Below, piece after piece: positions 32,701 to 45,457 of a DNA stretch of 64,000 nucleotides. Where the stretch lies: contig JAZHRO010000012.1 of NCBI GenBank assembly GCA_037157565.1, positions 3,932,501 to 3,996,500 of the forward strand, read 5' to 3'. The position numbers were made by a program, and so were the translations under genes. The DNA is from Thalassia testudinum. Lineage: Eukaryota; Streptophyta; Magnoliopsida; Alismatales; Hydrocharitaceae. The first letter of the stretch is position 1. Each line of letters begins with the position of its first letter. The notes under the pieces are model-generated. The model ran no database searches, was not told the origin of the DNA, and was given only the letters and a program-made list of their open reading frames with translations.

Positions 32701-34850
32701 TTTAGTATAGAAGGTAGGGAGGATGCCGATGAAGATTCATCAAGACGATCCAGTGGAAGAGGCTGGGAATGAACATAATCAACAGCCTCTTTAGGATGTG
32801 ATGATCTACCATGGAGGGTTGTGGGTTGGGTTTGCTAAAGCTAGTGGAGTCCTCGAGCGCACTAATTGTCATACAAGTCTCAAATTCATGATCCTCGAGC
32901 TCCTCAATGAATCCACAATCCTCAAATCCTCTTATCACCTTAAAAATATCTAGAGTTAGCTTCCCCCAAAGGCGATCTCCATACTACTACTCTCACAGTT
33001 TATGTTGGCCTTGGAGGTAGCTAGGAACGGGCACCCCAGAATGATGGGCGTGTTCCTCAAATCATTAGGTATATCCATGTCAAGGACCAGGAAATCTACG
33101 GGAAAATAGAAATCCTTGACCTCAACGATTACATTCTCAATAACGCCCTTCGGTGTGGTGACCAAATGGTCCACTAATTGTTGCATTACTGAGGTTGGCC
33201 TAAGTTCATCTAACCCAAACCTCTCATAATGAAAAGTCAAGATTAGGTTGATGGATGCACCTAGATCCAACAGTGCCCTATCAAAAGTGTATTCCCCAAT
33301 AACGCATGAAATCAAGGGGGCACCCAGATTTTTCTTCTTTTGAGGAAGGTGATGCAGGATAACAGAACTTGCCTGCTCAGAGAGAATCACCTTCCTCGGA
33401 GTGGATTCTCTCGACTTACGCTTTTGTGTACATAGTTCTTTCAAGAATTTAGCGTAAGTCAGGATATGTTTAATAGCATCAAGGAGCAGAATATTGATCT
33501 CTACATTCTTGAATAAATTGAAAAGCTCCTCATTGCTATCTAAGGTTTTCTTCTTCTTGGTTTTCAATAGGGCTTCAGGGAATGGGATGTGGGTAGCATC
33601 TTCAATTTCTGGTCCCTGGACCTTATTGTCTTCTTCAATCTCCTCCTCATCTCTCTTAAGCTCCCTAGGGTTTTGGCTTCTAGAAGGTAATTCAGGGTCC
33701 TAGGTCTACTTTCCACTTCTCAAGGTAATGGACTTTGCAGAGGCATATGGGTTCTGGTCTTGAGGTGGCTTAGTGAAGATTGGAGGGCCTTGGTTGGTCA
33801 TGTAACCAGAAGAAGAAGAAGATGAGCTATGGGTCCCTTTGATTTCCGTACCATTAGGCTCTATTACCCTGATTTTGCACATTGCGCAGGTTAGGTACAG
33901 GTTAGGATGGTAGAGATTCGGGTTGTCTGGTGTTAGCAATAAACCCAGATTGCAAGTTATCCAATGATGCCTTCATTTGCTGCATAAGTTGAAGCATGGA
34001 CCCTTGCATTTCTACCATCTGCCGGTTTAGATTAGCCTGCCCTGCAGACTATTGGGCATTCCAAGATGGCTGAGTAACCAGTCTCGAGGGCAACTGGGTG
34101 TATACTTGACTCTGACCCATAGGTCTTTGAGATACATAGTTGCTGGGTCGTGTTTGGGTCTGTTGCCCCTGACTTTTCCAGGAGAAGTTAGGGTAGTTTG
34201 TCCAACCTGAGTTATAAGTGTTGGAATACAGGTTGCACCTAACATTCTCCTGCATTGCATACGCATCCTCATAAGGAAAGGATGGAGAGAAGGAATGATC
34301 AGAAAAATTAGGATCAAAGGCCCCAGTTTGGCACCCATAAGGTTCCGAGAAATCCTGGCTCATAGGTTGAGCCGATTCAAGTTGGTTCACGAACTCCTGC
34401 CCCATGGGAGCTTGTGAGGAATGGAATCCCAAATTCTGGGATTGAGTAGGTGTAGATGTGTTTCACGAATTCCCAGACATCCATTCTTCCATTCTTTCAG
34501 CAACCAAGTCCATTTTATCAAGCTTATTACAAATCAATTCCATGTCAAATGAATGAGAATCCTCGATCTCATTAGCACTTGACTTAGGTTGTTGGGACTA
34601 GTTGAATGCATCCATGGAGACGTGATTAATTGAGTTCTCACCCTTATCTGCATCCCTGTTGAGGAACTTACCTCTGCAGAAGGCATCCACATGATTATAG
34701 AGTTGTTCAACCAACTCGTGATAGAAAATTTACACAAGTAGCCATTTCAGCACCTCGTGGTGTGGACACTTCCTCAAAAGTTCTTGGAATCACTCCAAGG
34801 CACCATGAAATGGTTCCCCCAACTGCTAGGCGAAAGTGGTAATCGCCCGT
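32701..34850 (-). pseudogene. A2 gag C-terminal part and protease, degraded
   Basis: Pieces: 34850 to about 34450 (gag), 34432-34049 (Q, N and P-rich part, SYPNFSWKSQ-like context as in A1), 33939-33706, 33567-32956 (protease with ALLDLGASINLIL) and 32938-32702. Order and content follow A1 24,000-25,970. Frames change repeatedly, so the gene is dead. Upstream gag sequence is at 54534-55006 on the other side of C2; the shared CCCGT (34846-34850 and 54534-54538) is the duplicated target. Confidence 0.85.
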
Positions 34851-37042
34851 TGATTGCGCAGTAATCAAGGTCTTAATTGACCTAGATTAGGCTAGAATTT
34901 AGCATAAGTTAGGAAAATTCATGCACGCATAAGCATTATCTGCATCTTTACAGCTTTACTTTAGTTATGCATAAAATAATGTTATAATGTGCTGATTAAG
35001 TGCATTATGTCGATTGCAGGCAATAAGCAGATCTGGAGCAAGATCTAGAGCAGGATCTGGAATAACAGGAGTTGCAGCAGAGCTGGGGCAGAAGGCTTAG
35101 ATTAGATGTAGGAATAATGATGTAAGGGAGTTAAAGGTTTTCTATAATATTACATAGGAATAAAGCAGTAAAATGTGAAGAGCTTAGGTCCATCCTAGCC
35201 CTAGGATAGCCTAGAGACCTCCCCAAGCCTTAGCCACCCTTAGATTAAGTCACCGTACCCTAGGAAACCCCAAAACCCTAGCTCCAACCCTTATCTGGAC
35301 GTCCAGATAAGTTATAGGATGTCCAGGACCCTTAGCCATCTCCCGCGCACCTCAAACCCACTTCTACAGTGTTATTGGACGTCCAAACACTTTGTCAGAT
35401 GTCCAATTTCTGCAGAATACCCAAAACAGAACCCAAAATCCCTTCTGACTCTAATTGGACATCCAGACAACAAGTCTGGACTTCTGATTTTTGAGTATAA
35501 GACGTCTGACACTATTATTAGACATCTGATACTGCTCTCCAGTTCTTGTTTTGAGATTCAAGCCTTGATCTTGGATCTTTAGGTCCCTAAACCCAATTCC
35601 AAACCCATAGGAACCTAAATTAAGGTGCCCTAACCTTAGTACATCACCTCTAGACCTCCCTAAGGACCTAATTAGGTCCTCACTAAACCTAATTGACTTG
35701 GATCTTAGTCAATTCCATCATCCCATTAAATTGGACTCATTGAGTCCAATTGAGCCCTGATCTCAGCACACACTGTCTAATTGGACTCAGTGAGAGTCCA
35801 ATTGACCTAGACCTGACTTAATTGATTTGTTTTACTCTCAATTAAGTTTTCACACACCCAATTAAACTTGTATTAAATTTAATTGCACTTTACCTTAGTG
35901 AATTAGGGTTTATAACCCTAATTTGAGACATACCTTGACCTAAACCCACTAGAACCTAACCTAATCAACCTAGCCACCTAAGTTTCGACCCACACACACC
36001 CACACACACCATCCACACGAAAATACCTAGCCTAGAGTTCTCTAGAACTCTCTACCATGTGTGGTTGCCTTGGTTGCCAAAATTAGCAACCAAGAGCCAT
36101 TCAATTTTTAGATCCACATTTGGTGGATCTAAAAACCACCATCCACCCTCTCTCTCTCACTCTCCCACGAGCTCCCACCATAGGCCTCTCTAGAGAATTC
36201 CATAATTCTCTAGAGAGCTTACCTTAGGTCTATAAAAAGACCTAAGTGGTGGCCATTTGCACCCATCCACTTTTTGGCCATACTTGCTTGGCTCCATCCA
36301 CCTCCACTTAGGCTAGCCACCACTGTCTCCACTCCATCTCCATGAGCTGAGCACCACCATGAAGGACTCCATGCCAGGATGCTGGATCAATCCTCCCTCT
36401 CTCCAAGGGTTGGCCTAAGCTACATTGGCCACCCCTCATTCTCCTCCCGACCACTCCAAGGCCATTGGGGACCACCCCTGAATGCCCTTTATTCTGCTAG
36501 ATTTACTTTATGCTCTCCATAATTTTTACTGCTTTTATTACTACTTAATTGCGTAGTCTTACTTCTCCCCCAATGATGCATGCGAAATCCCCCCACTGAT
36601 TCTTGTATGCAGTCGTTTTCTGGTAGCTAGGTTTAAATTTCAAGCATTTATGTGCAAGCCTTCCTCTAAAGTTCTTGTTGCAAACAACTCTCCCATTGAA
36701 TGAATGAAAAATACTTTTATATATATATCTCCATATTGTGAAATCACCATGAGCTTATTGATTGCTATCATATTTGCATGATTCATGTTGCCTGTTTCTA
36801 ACTCCTAATATTCTTGCAACTAAGCATGTCATACCTAAATAAGTAACAATCACGAACTGGCATGCATTTCTAAACAAAGTAGAGTAATAGAAGCTCAAGT
36901 TCAGAAGTAAACAAATGCCTCCCAGAGACAAACGACCGGGACTTAAAGTCTCGTTATCCTTTACAAATATTTTTGTTGGATCGTATTGCGCACAGTACTA
37001 CGATGCTTTTTCCTATCAAACATGCACGATATGCTTTCAACA
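34851..37042 (+). repeat. C2 5' LTR
   Basis: 2192 bp, TGATTGCGCAG ... CTTTCAACA. TATA box at about 36232. The palindrome series is kept: a perfect 22-bp palindrome at 35290-35311, 18 bp at 35663-35680, and 13-bp arms at 36105-36117 / 36123-36135. The stem around the TATA box is longer than in C1 (TTAGGTCT / AGACCTAA). Confidence 0.92.
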
Positions 37043-37044
37043 AA

Positions 37045-37066
37045 TGGCACTGTTTCCAGGGAGGCA
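37045..37066 (+). promoter_or_regulatory. C2 primer-binding site, decayed
   Basis: TGGCACTGTTTCCAGGGAGG lies two bases after the LTR, aligned with the C1 PBS. It differs from the tRNA-Asp complement at several positions. Confidence 0.7.
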
Positions 37067-38695
37067 ACATCATTTTATGTGATTTTGATCTTTTATAACT
37101 ATCACTAAGAAATCTCTCTTTGCTTTGTTTTTTTTGATGTGCAGGAAAAATGGAAGAAAAATGGGATCTGCGCACACATCGAGCTCGGCAAAGAAAAAGT
37201 CAGGTGCACATCATCTCTCCTTAGATTAGGTTTTTTTTGTCTGAACCCTAGGAGTAGATTTACTTTATGCAATTTCTTTTGAAAAATTCTTTGTGAAAAA
37301 AAAAGGAAGATTATACTCATTTTTGTGAAAAAGAAAAAAAATCAAAAAAAAATCAAGATTAGGTTTCCTTTCGAATCTAGGTTAGTTTGAAAAAGAAAAA
37401 AAAAAGATATTTTCTTTGAATCTTCTGAAAAACTTCTTTTTGAAAAAAAAAACATGCAAAAGTTTTGAAAAAAAAAATCTTTTTGGTGGAAAGCTTAGAT
37501 TTTAAGTTTAAACCTCTTTAAAAGCTTTTCTACCATCTTCTGATTTTCGGCCAGATTTCAAATTTGATTTAAAATTTTGATTTCCCATAAATTAGTAAGC
37601 GAAAAATTCTGAAATTCGAGCTAAACCTTCATTTTCAAACCACCTTTCAAACTCTACCATTCTTTTGAAAAAATTCTAAGTATACAATTTTTAAAAATTC
37701 GTGAAGTGCATGGGGGTCAAACTGACCCAGATTCAAAATTTTTCAAATTTCAAAAAGTAATTTTGAGCAATCCACGAATCTGTTTTGACTAAAAATGGTG
37801 GGGTTTGAAATATGATCTCATTGGCTTTATTTTCCATATTTTTCCCAAATTTTTGAAGGCCATTTAACACTGTTTCAAAATGAAAAACTGACCTGGGGTC
37901 AAAATTCCAAATCTAACCCCCTGATATTCAAAATTCCTTAAAAATTTAGTTCAAATAGTAAAAATTCCAAAAAAAATATTTTCTAGAAAGCTAATTGAGA
38001 AAGGAATCTACTTGCAAAATTTCAAATTAATTGGATTCCAATTATTATCAAAGAACAAGTATTACTTTGGTGGTCTACTGAAACAGAAAAAGAAAAACCC
38101 TAGAAGTGCATGAAACTTAGGTTGAATCTTTAGGGTTATAACTAGAGACCACACTTTGGGCTAACCTAGACTTAGTTAGCCAATTAGCTTGGTCACCTTG
38201 TGGGCCGCTCACCACAAACCCCACTAAAGAAAATGGGTTAAAATTAATTTTGAAACAAGAAATCAACCCGAGTTCGTTGTCATACTACTGGGTGTTTTTA
38301 ATCTCTCTTGCCAAACCTAGTGACTAAGTCTACGAGGTAGTGTCAAACGACCGTGACTCGGGGGTCAATGGAACTGGAGGCATAAGCCAAAGGAAGAACC
38401 TTCCCCTTAGGACCCCCGTAACCAGACTGGCTGAGTTAGCTTGGGAGGCGGGAATCACTTTCAGTCGGTTGAACGACGAATTTCTCTTCAGGAATTCGAA
38501 CTTCTAACAAAAAATCTGGTCACTTGATCCATAAGGATCAATTGATTGACAGGGCCTTAGCCTTGTCCTGCTTGGCTACACCAACCCAAGGGTTGGGTGG
38601 TGTACGCGAGGAAGGAGGTCACTTAGACCTCAACTAATTGGACCTTGGGAGCCACTCCCAAGGAGGCAAGCCACTTCTTCTATCTGCTTAGCTGC
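37067..38695 (+). other. C2 5' leader
   Basis: No gene. It repeats the C1 leader: possible small exon at 37146-37201, A/T-rich part about 37270-38080, and the block shared with family A at 38336-38430, about 265 nt before the first ATG of the frame. Confidence 0.65.
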
Positions 38696-40336
38696 ATGGC
38701 TAACCCTAGATCTGGACCTAATCAGGATCCAGAAGAGCTAGACCCACGAGTTTATCTGAGAGCCCAGGTTACTGAATCAGCTCAGCCTTGGAATTAGAAC
38801 CCAAGGTGGCGAAGATGACTTTTCACTTCGCCTGATCCTTCTCCTCGGGTTACCGAAATGGTTAACCCATATTTTAACCCTGGATATTATGACCCATACC
38901 AGTTAGTCCCTCAAGGGACCGCATCTTATAACCCAGGATATGGATTTCACACTCCTACTTCTCACCCATGGAATATGGGTAGACCTGATTCACCCCCTAG
39001 AACCCCTGAAGAGCTACCAGTGCATATGCAACCGCATTACAGAATACAGAGAGCTATAGCTAGCGCTAAGGAAAAGGTCGCATCTTATCTACACGAAATC
39101 CAAGATATCATTGAGTTGAACCAAAGACAAAGCTAGATTCCGGATCAACAAGCTGTGATGGAGCTCCTTCAGGAAACAGTAAAGATAACAAGGCTAATGG
39201 GACAAAATCAAGAAACTCAAGAACTACGGCTTTTGAGATATCAAGTGGAAAATAGCCTTGATGACCTCAAAGAAGCTGAAAGAACTATGCTGGAAGAACA
39301 CACAGCATATTCTCAGGAGTAGATGTTGAAAGATCACTCAGGGGAAGAAGAATCTAGCTTGGATATGAGACAGGAGCAGGAAGTATGCCGAATGGGTTCA
39401 TCTGAGAACTCCATTCAGGAAATTGAGGAAAGGACTAATATCTCCAGGACTGAGCCACAATCAGATTATCCTGAATCCTGGGAGACACCTCTTGGGTTAG
39501 ATAACCCAATTGAGATAAGGGAAGTAGATCCAATTGAGGATATGGATCTTGAGGCAAGCATTACATTCGACACTACTGAGCAGCCTAAGCCACTTCCCAT
39601 TGTAGGTGAACCTGCGATAGAGCCAACATCTTCTGATCTGCACTCTTCTTCTTTCACCTACATCCCTAATTCGAATGCAAGAGATTCTAAGATGACACTT
39701 TCTATCCCTAATCCTGACATCCGAAGACCAGAAGTAGCTATGGATGCTTTGACCGAAGAAATAAATATGCTACCTGAGGTAGGAATTATTAACGAAACCA
39801 ATGCATATGTGGGTGAAGCTTTGAGCAGAATGAGTTGGGGACGCACCTATCATCCCAGTCAATGGCTCGACCCCGAGCCTGAAGAGTCAGCCTCCGATGA
39901 ATCGGAGATGAGTACTGATGAGGATGAAGTAATTTCTGACGAGGATTTCAGTGACCTCCCCACAGATCTTCTACTTTCACGGATACCCCCATATGACCCA
40001 GAGCCTGGAGAGGGCATGATCTTTGATGTCAATTATCATTATGCGGATCCCTATGACTTAGATTCTGGTTCGGAGATACATTTTGATCTATTCCCTCAGC
40101 AACTTCCTGCTGGATGGTGGGACATGATAAATCAGCTGAATCAACATCATGATCCCTGCTCTAATTATCCTCTATTCTCCACCACTACTCCACACTTTCT
40201 TATAGCTAGACTTTTTGGAGTAGGGGTGCACAATCAGCTGGTTCACATCTCCGAACCACTGATCTTAGGAGCATATGAGCACATCTTTCTCTTAATCTTG
40301 ACTGGCTCCTATGCTAGAACTGATACATCAGATTGA
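38696..40336 (+). pseudogene. C-family unknown protein, about 547 codons, three in-frame stops (C2 copy)
   Basis: This is the same unrecognised protein as at 10911-12548 in C1. One frame runs from ATG 38696 (MANPRSGPNQDPEELDPRVY) to the stop at 40336. Stops occur near 38808, at 39134-39136 and at 39320-39322; the C1 stops are mostly elsewhere. Differences between the copies include length changes in multiples of three, such as the extra ENSI segment and the shorter SQWLDPEPEE. That suggests the frame was under selection in the source lineage. The longest open part, 39323-40336 (337 codons), covers the acidic region and a C-terminal part ending ILTGSYARTDTSD. Residues 55-95 (NPYFNPGYYDPYQLVPQGTA) are aromatic and proline-rich. 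It has no similarity that I can name to gag, protease, RT, integrase or an envelope. Confidence 0.72.
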
Positions 40337-40561
40337 GTTTTTGCCCAGCTGGAGGCATTAAACTCAGCATCTACTCCGCATCCATCACCCTATACATATT
40401 CATTTTTATACATAGCATACTTTTCTTTTAGCATATTTTCTTTCTGTATATTGCATACTAACAGGTTGGCCGATGCTGAATGTATAATTTTAGGAGCAAC
40501 TATAGGTGATTTCTACCCATTCTCCCTCTGTCTATTCATTTTCTTTTATATTCATGCATGA

Positions 40562-40592
40562 GGACATGCAAGAACTTAGGCATGGGGGGGTA
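40562..40592 (+). promoter_or_regulatory. Internal PPT-like tract (C2)
   Basis: AGGACATGCA, three bases, then ACTTAGGCATGGGGGGGTA (40574-40592). It matches the C1 tract at 12779-12810. The true PPT of this element is at 52313-52327. Confidence 0.7.
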
Positions 40593-41049
40593 GATATAGC
40601 AAAAACTGAAAAATTTGTTTGCCAACACTTAGGAAAACCTCTGAGTTGCATGTAAAACGTACTTTAGGACACTAAATAAAAGAACAACTGACTCCACCTC
40701 CAATGCTCGCATTGGAGCTAGAAATCATTCGCAACAACCACTTCCGACTCACCTTCTCACCTTTTGTTCTAAATTTAGGGTCAAGCTGATTGTAACCCGA
40801 TACGGGAAATTCACAAAGTACAAATTATATGAGGTTACATGTTTATAGCATATATACATATTGCATTCATGAATAAGATTATTTTATTAAGAGAATGTAT
40901 TAGGGATTTTATCCCCTAGTTGATTCCTGTAATCTGGAATCCAGTACAACTTTTCACACACGTAGAATTTGCAATGGATTCACGGTGAAGGCTGATAAAT
41001 GTCTTCAGTCAGTCGAGAAGAAGCAGTGCTTCTTTTCCTAAACCCCTGG
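40593..41049 (+). other. C2 3' noncoding region, first part
   Basis: It parallels C1 12811-13280; no gene. The last five bases, CCTGG (41045-41049), are the left TSD copy of B2. Confidence 0.7.
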
Positions 41050-43836
41050 TGTTCTCACGCTTTTGATCGGGTTTAAAAGAGAGAATGTCACGTTGTAGTA
41101 TAGCCGACAAAGCGTTCAAACAAATAGAGAATTTTATTACTCGAAAACCGGAGTATCCGAGGTCGAACACAGGGAGCAAATGGAATTTACTACTAATCAA
41201 AATGTAATTGAACACTCTAATTTACTCAAAATGTTAATTCAAATATGAATGTATGCGATTAAAAGTAACTATGACAAAAGAAATGAAATTGGACGTCTGA
41301 TCACAAGATCAGACATCTTAAAAGTATTTTCCCTTTTTCTTTTGCTTTCTTTCTTCTTCTGCAGTCTCTTCTTCTTCTTCGTCTTCTGTCTTGGCTTTCT
41401 TTCTTCTTTCTGCTTTGCTTCTTATCTTACGAAGGCTTCTTCTTCCTACCTTTGTTTCTTTTCTCTTGTTTCTTCTCCTGCCTTGCCTTCCTTCTTTTTC
41501 TTCTTCTGATCTTTGCAGTCTTTCTTGGCCTCTCTTCTTCTCTGTCCTGCTTCTACCTTGCTCTTCCTTCTTCTCCTGCGAGGGTTTCTTTTTCTTCCTT
41601 GATATCCTCCGCTCAATCTCTTCTTCTGCTTCTTCTCTTCTCCTTGCAGCTAAGTCTCTCCACGCTCAGTCTGCCTGCACAGAGCAAAACCTATCCCTTT
41701 TCCCTCTACCCGCGCATCTCTCTCTCTCAAGCAATTCACTCAGGGACGCTCTCCCAGAGCCACACGGATAATCAGGCCGGATCGTACCCGAGACCAGGCG
41801 CACCTGCAGGTGGTATGATGCGTGAAGAGTGCTCGGGTTTAGGTCGGGTCGGATCCCGCCAGATCCGCGAGATGAAACCGCGGACGAGGCGGGCATGAGG
41901 GTAGGTGAGGGACCTCACCCCTGTGCTTACGGAGGCGTTAAGGTAATATCACAAATTCAATTTATGGCGCAGCGGCGCCTCATCTCTCCACTATGTGGGA
42001 CTAAAGCCTCTGCCCTGATTTCGCGCGCGCCCGCAGACTTGCGTGCCATCCCCACAGCTGCTGGCTCTGCTAGCGCTCCTTGCTGGACTAGAGCACTTCG
42101 CGACACTCGCACGAATACGCAGCACCTGCAGCCTAGGAGCCCTGGCTCCAGGAGCTGCGTTGGAGCTTCTTCAAATGTCGTCCACGGCGACAGGAGTGTC
42201 GACACTGTCAGACACAAAACGAGCCTCTCGGCCCAATCTGACCAGCTAGAGACCTTCGTCGTCGCACGGCGAAGGAGGTGGACGGTGCTGCAGGCTGCAG
42301 GTCAGCCTAGGCGTGCGTGCCTAGATCAACCTGTGGACGGAATTGTGGGGTTGTTCAGGGGACTATTGTGGAGGTCTGGAGTGGCAGTGGAGGGGTGGAA
42401 TGTGTTCCTCGTGGTGAGGCGGAGCTTACAAGATGGTTGGCGAGCCGTGTGGAGGATGGAATGGTGTGGGCGGCTTGCCGGAGGTCAGTCGGTGATGTGG
42501 AAGATGAGGGTGGTCAGCGTCGGTCGAGGGTCGATCAGATGAGATAACAGGGGGAAAAGAGAGAAGGGAAGATGGAGAGTAGTTCTAACCTAATTGTAGG
42601 GATGAAGGGGGACGGAGGGCGGACAGCTGTACCTGCTGTCACAGGAGAAGATGCTGCCCATTGGGGGAGAATGGCGGCGACGACGGGGCTGAGGCGGTGT
42701 GCGCGGGTGCTGCGCGACGCGGAGGAGAGTTAGGAAGCTAACTCTGCCACTGGTTTTGTGGCAGAGCGAAGAGGGAGGGGAGGGGGGCTCACCGGAGCTT
42801 GCTGGGAATTTTGGCCGGGCAGGAGGAGATGAATTGGAGGTGGAAACTCGGCCAAATCAAGCTGAGATTGAGCGGCTGGAGGTGTAGTCTCTTTTATAGG
42901 CACTGGGCCGGTTGTTCAGGGTGTGGAGGGCACGCAATCGTCTGAGGTCGGTCGCCGGAGATGGAAAGAGGTTAAGATACCCAATTCTCTCGTGCGTTCG
43001 CAGAAGAGATTGGGTTCACACCAGAGGTTGTGATCGGCCTTAAATGGAAGGGAATTCCTCAGAGAATCTCCCTTCCATTTCTGGGAGAGAATCTCTGAGG
43101 AATCAGAGAGTAATCCCTCTCTAAACCTCGCTGGAGCTCGGTTCTGCCCTAACAATGGTGGCAGGACCTGATTGCGAAGGTGGCAAGGAACTTAGGGGGC
43201 TTTCTGCAAAGATATTCAAAAGATAGGGACCAAATTATGATTTAGGTGTACTAAATTGCAAAGTAGGTCAAGATGACCTCCCCTTAGGTCCAAATTTTGG
43301 TACAAACCTAATTTGGACCTAAGGAATCCAATGGTGAAGTTGGATTTTAGGTTTGACCATGTTTGACTGGAAATTTTGCGTAAAAACCAAAATTAGGTTA
43401 ATTGAAGAGCTAGGACCCTAATCTAGGTCAAACTGGGTTCCAAAGGCCACATTAAGTGTTCTAAACCCTAAAGGATATTTTTCCATGATTTTTAGAGGGT
43501 TTACTTGCTTTTTATTTTGACCGCAACCTTGTTAATTTAAGCGGGTCTGTTTTAGGGTTACCAAGTGTCATTTAATTCCTAGATTGCACATGAACCCATT
43601 TCTGATTCACTCAACCCACTTTTTATCTCATTTAGACCATTTGACCTATGTTTTGCCTCTGAGAAATCCCGTTTATGTACTGCAATGGTAAAATTGCAGT
43701 TTTAACCTTTATTTCATGTTTTCTTCTCAGAGCACTTGTTCCTTCAGTTAAGCCTTCTTCTAGGTTATGTAGGAGCTTTTATCTTCTTTATTGGGTCAAA
43801 ATGAGCTAGTTATGGCTCATGATGAGGCTCTCATCA
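41050..43836 (-). repeat. B2 3' LTR
   Basis: 2787 bp; plus-strand start TGTTCTCACGC, end CTCTCATCA. TATA box on the minus strand at 42892-42898. A pyrimidine tract on the plus strand (about 41320-41680; GAAGAA-type in the sense direction) lies in the transcribed part. Long frames on the plus strand (148 codons at 41452, 237 codons at 41829) are antisense to the element and GC-rich, and reappear in the other LTR only because the LTRs are copies. Confidence 0.93.
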
Positions 43837-43870
43837 TACCCCTATGCCTAGATTTTCCTAGTCCCTTAGC
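43837..43870 (-). promoter_or_regulatory. B2 polypurine tract and imperfect pre-PPT hairpin
   Basis: On the minus strand TTGCTAAGGGACTAGGAAAA precedes TAGGCATAGGGGTA, which touches the LTR. The stem is less perfect than in B3 (245-266). Confidence 0.75.
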
Positions 43871-45457
43871 AAAATTTCAAAGTTTTAACTTCCGTTCTAG
43901 ACCCTGAGTGTCTGTCAACAATTATGATAAGTGCTTCTCCTTTTCTTTTGTGATTAGGTAAGAATGCCGACAATAAGCCTAGAGGTACTCAAGTACTAAC
44001 CAAAATCCAGACCTGTTCCACTTTAGCCTCAGTCCTCCGCAAAGGTTTCTACGGCCCACAAAAACTAACCTAGGGTTTGTTGGACTCCGCAGTTAAAGCA
44101 CCCGTGCTTGAGATATTTTTAGCCTAAGTTCTATTTGCAGTGCATTTTTTGTAAGAGAGAGATAGAAGATTTATTTGTTTGGAGAGCTTTTCTCTCTCTT
44201 TTCTTTTTATTTCTAGCTTCGGATTAGCTTCTCAACACGGTCTGTATCGGATTCCTCGTCCCCACCATCAATCCTCAAGGGCCCCTAGCTTTCAAGATTT
44301 CGAGATAATTCCGCCCATGGCAACCCCCGGAACCCTGGCTTTCGAGATTTCGAGATAATCCCGCCCATGGCATTCTGTGGCCGAATCCAGACCTTGGCGA
44401 TCGACATTTCGGGATAATGCCGCCCATGGTATCTGAACCAGCAGATTTCTTACATGCCCCCAGTAGGATATTTAAATATCCTAAGAGACAAGCACCGAGG
44501 AGACGATATGTTGTTATGCATCTTCGAGGGGAATTTCCCGCCTCTCCGTGCTGGGAACTCATCCAAATCAACTTGTGTTGATTGGCCGCTGCTAATCTAG
44601 TTGATCTTTTTCAGAACATTAAACGCTTTTCGCGTGATTTGGATGTTTATGCGCACTGAACCAAACTGTGTGTGAATTTGGGGTGCTTAGGTTACCGAAT
44701 CCCGCAAACCAGAGGTCAGTTAACGAGACCGAATACTTCCTAAGCCTTAGACCTAATACTCAAGCTTCGCACTTTCCTCAACCTCTTGAGGATTATCCAG
44801 ATTTTAACGGATACGTGAATTTTTATGCTAACAAATCTAGACCAAGAGGCCTAAGATCAGCATTTCCGCTAATCTCTTATTATGTCTCCTTAGCACTTTT
44901 TTTCTTTTATTTCTTTTTTGATTTGGTCTAGAACTTCAGTTAATTCCTTAATCTTTTACTAAAGACTATTTCTTTTTCTTTTTCATTCTGTGCTCCTTTT
45001 TGTCATTTTTGCTCTTTTTCTCCTCCTTATGAATATGTGGCTCACAACATTTCCTCCCTCCCCCCATTTTTTTGTTCTTTTTCATAATTTTTCAATTTTT
45101 TGTGTTTTTGACATATGTGAATTTTTTTTGTGAGAATCCTTCTGATTTTTTCTTGGTTTTGTATGTATGCACTTTATCACCCCCCCATGCCTAAGTTTTG
45201 CAATGTCCTCATTGTAAACAAAGGGTGTGAATTAGTGTTGAGGTCAGTGACTTAGAACAGGATACATCGGGTGGGTGAATGGGTTGAAAATGACTGATGC
45301 GAATGATTTCAAGCTCTGATACGTGTACCAGACGTGGGATCAACTGTCTAAGGCTGAACTCAAGGTGCAATAGACGTGGAGTACAAACGGATAATCAGAC
45401 GGGTCTCTATTTTTGGAATGATGGGTTGCCTCCCGTTAAGCGCTAAATTTAATGCCT
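43871..45457 (-). other. B2 3' noncoding region with internal PPT-like tract and a three-copy repeat
   Basis: At 45179-45210 the minus strand reads GAGGACATTGC, then ACTTAGGCATGGGGGGGT, as in A1, C1 and C2; it lies about 1.34 kb from the true PPT. At 44291-44320, 44341-44370 and 44401-44429 a unit of about 30 bp recurs (GATTTCGAGATAAT then CCGCCCATGG on the plus strand). T-rich stretches are at about 44890-45180. Just after the reading frame, 45436-45468 has GGCATTAAATTTAGCGC, similar to the sequence just after the A1 and C1 coding regions. Confidence 0.65.
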
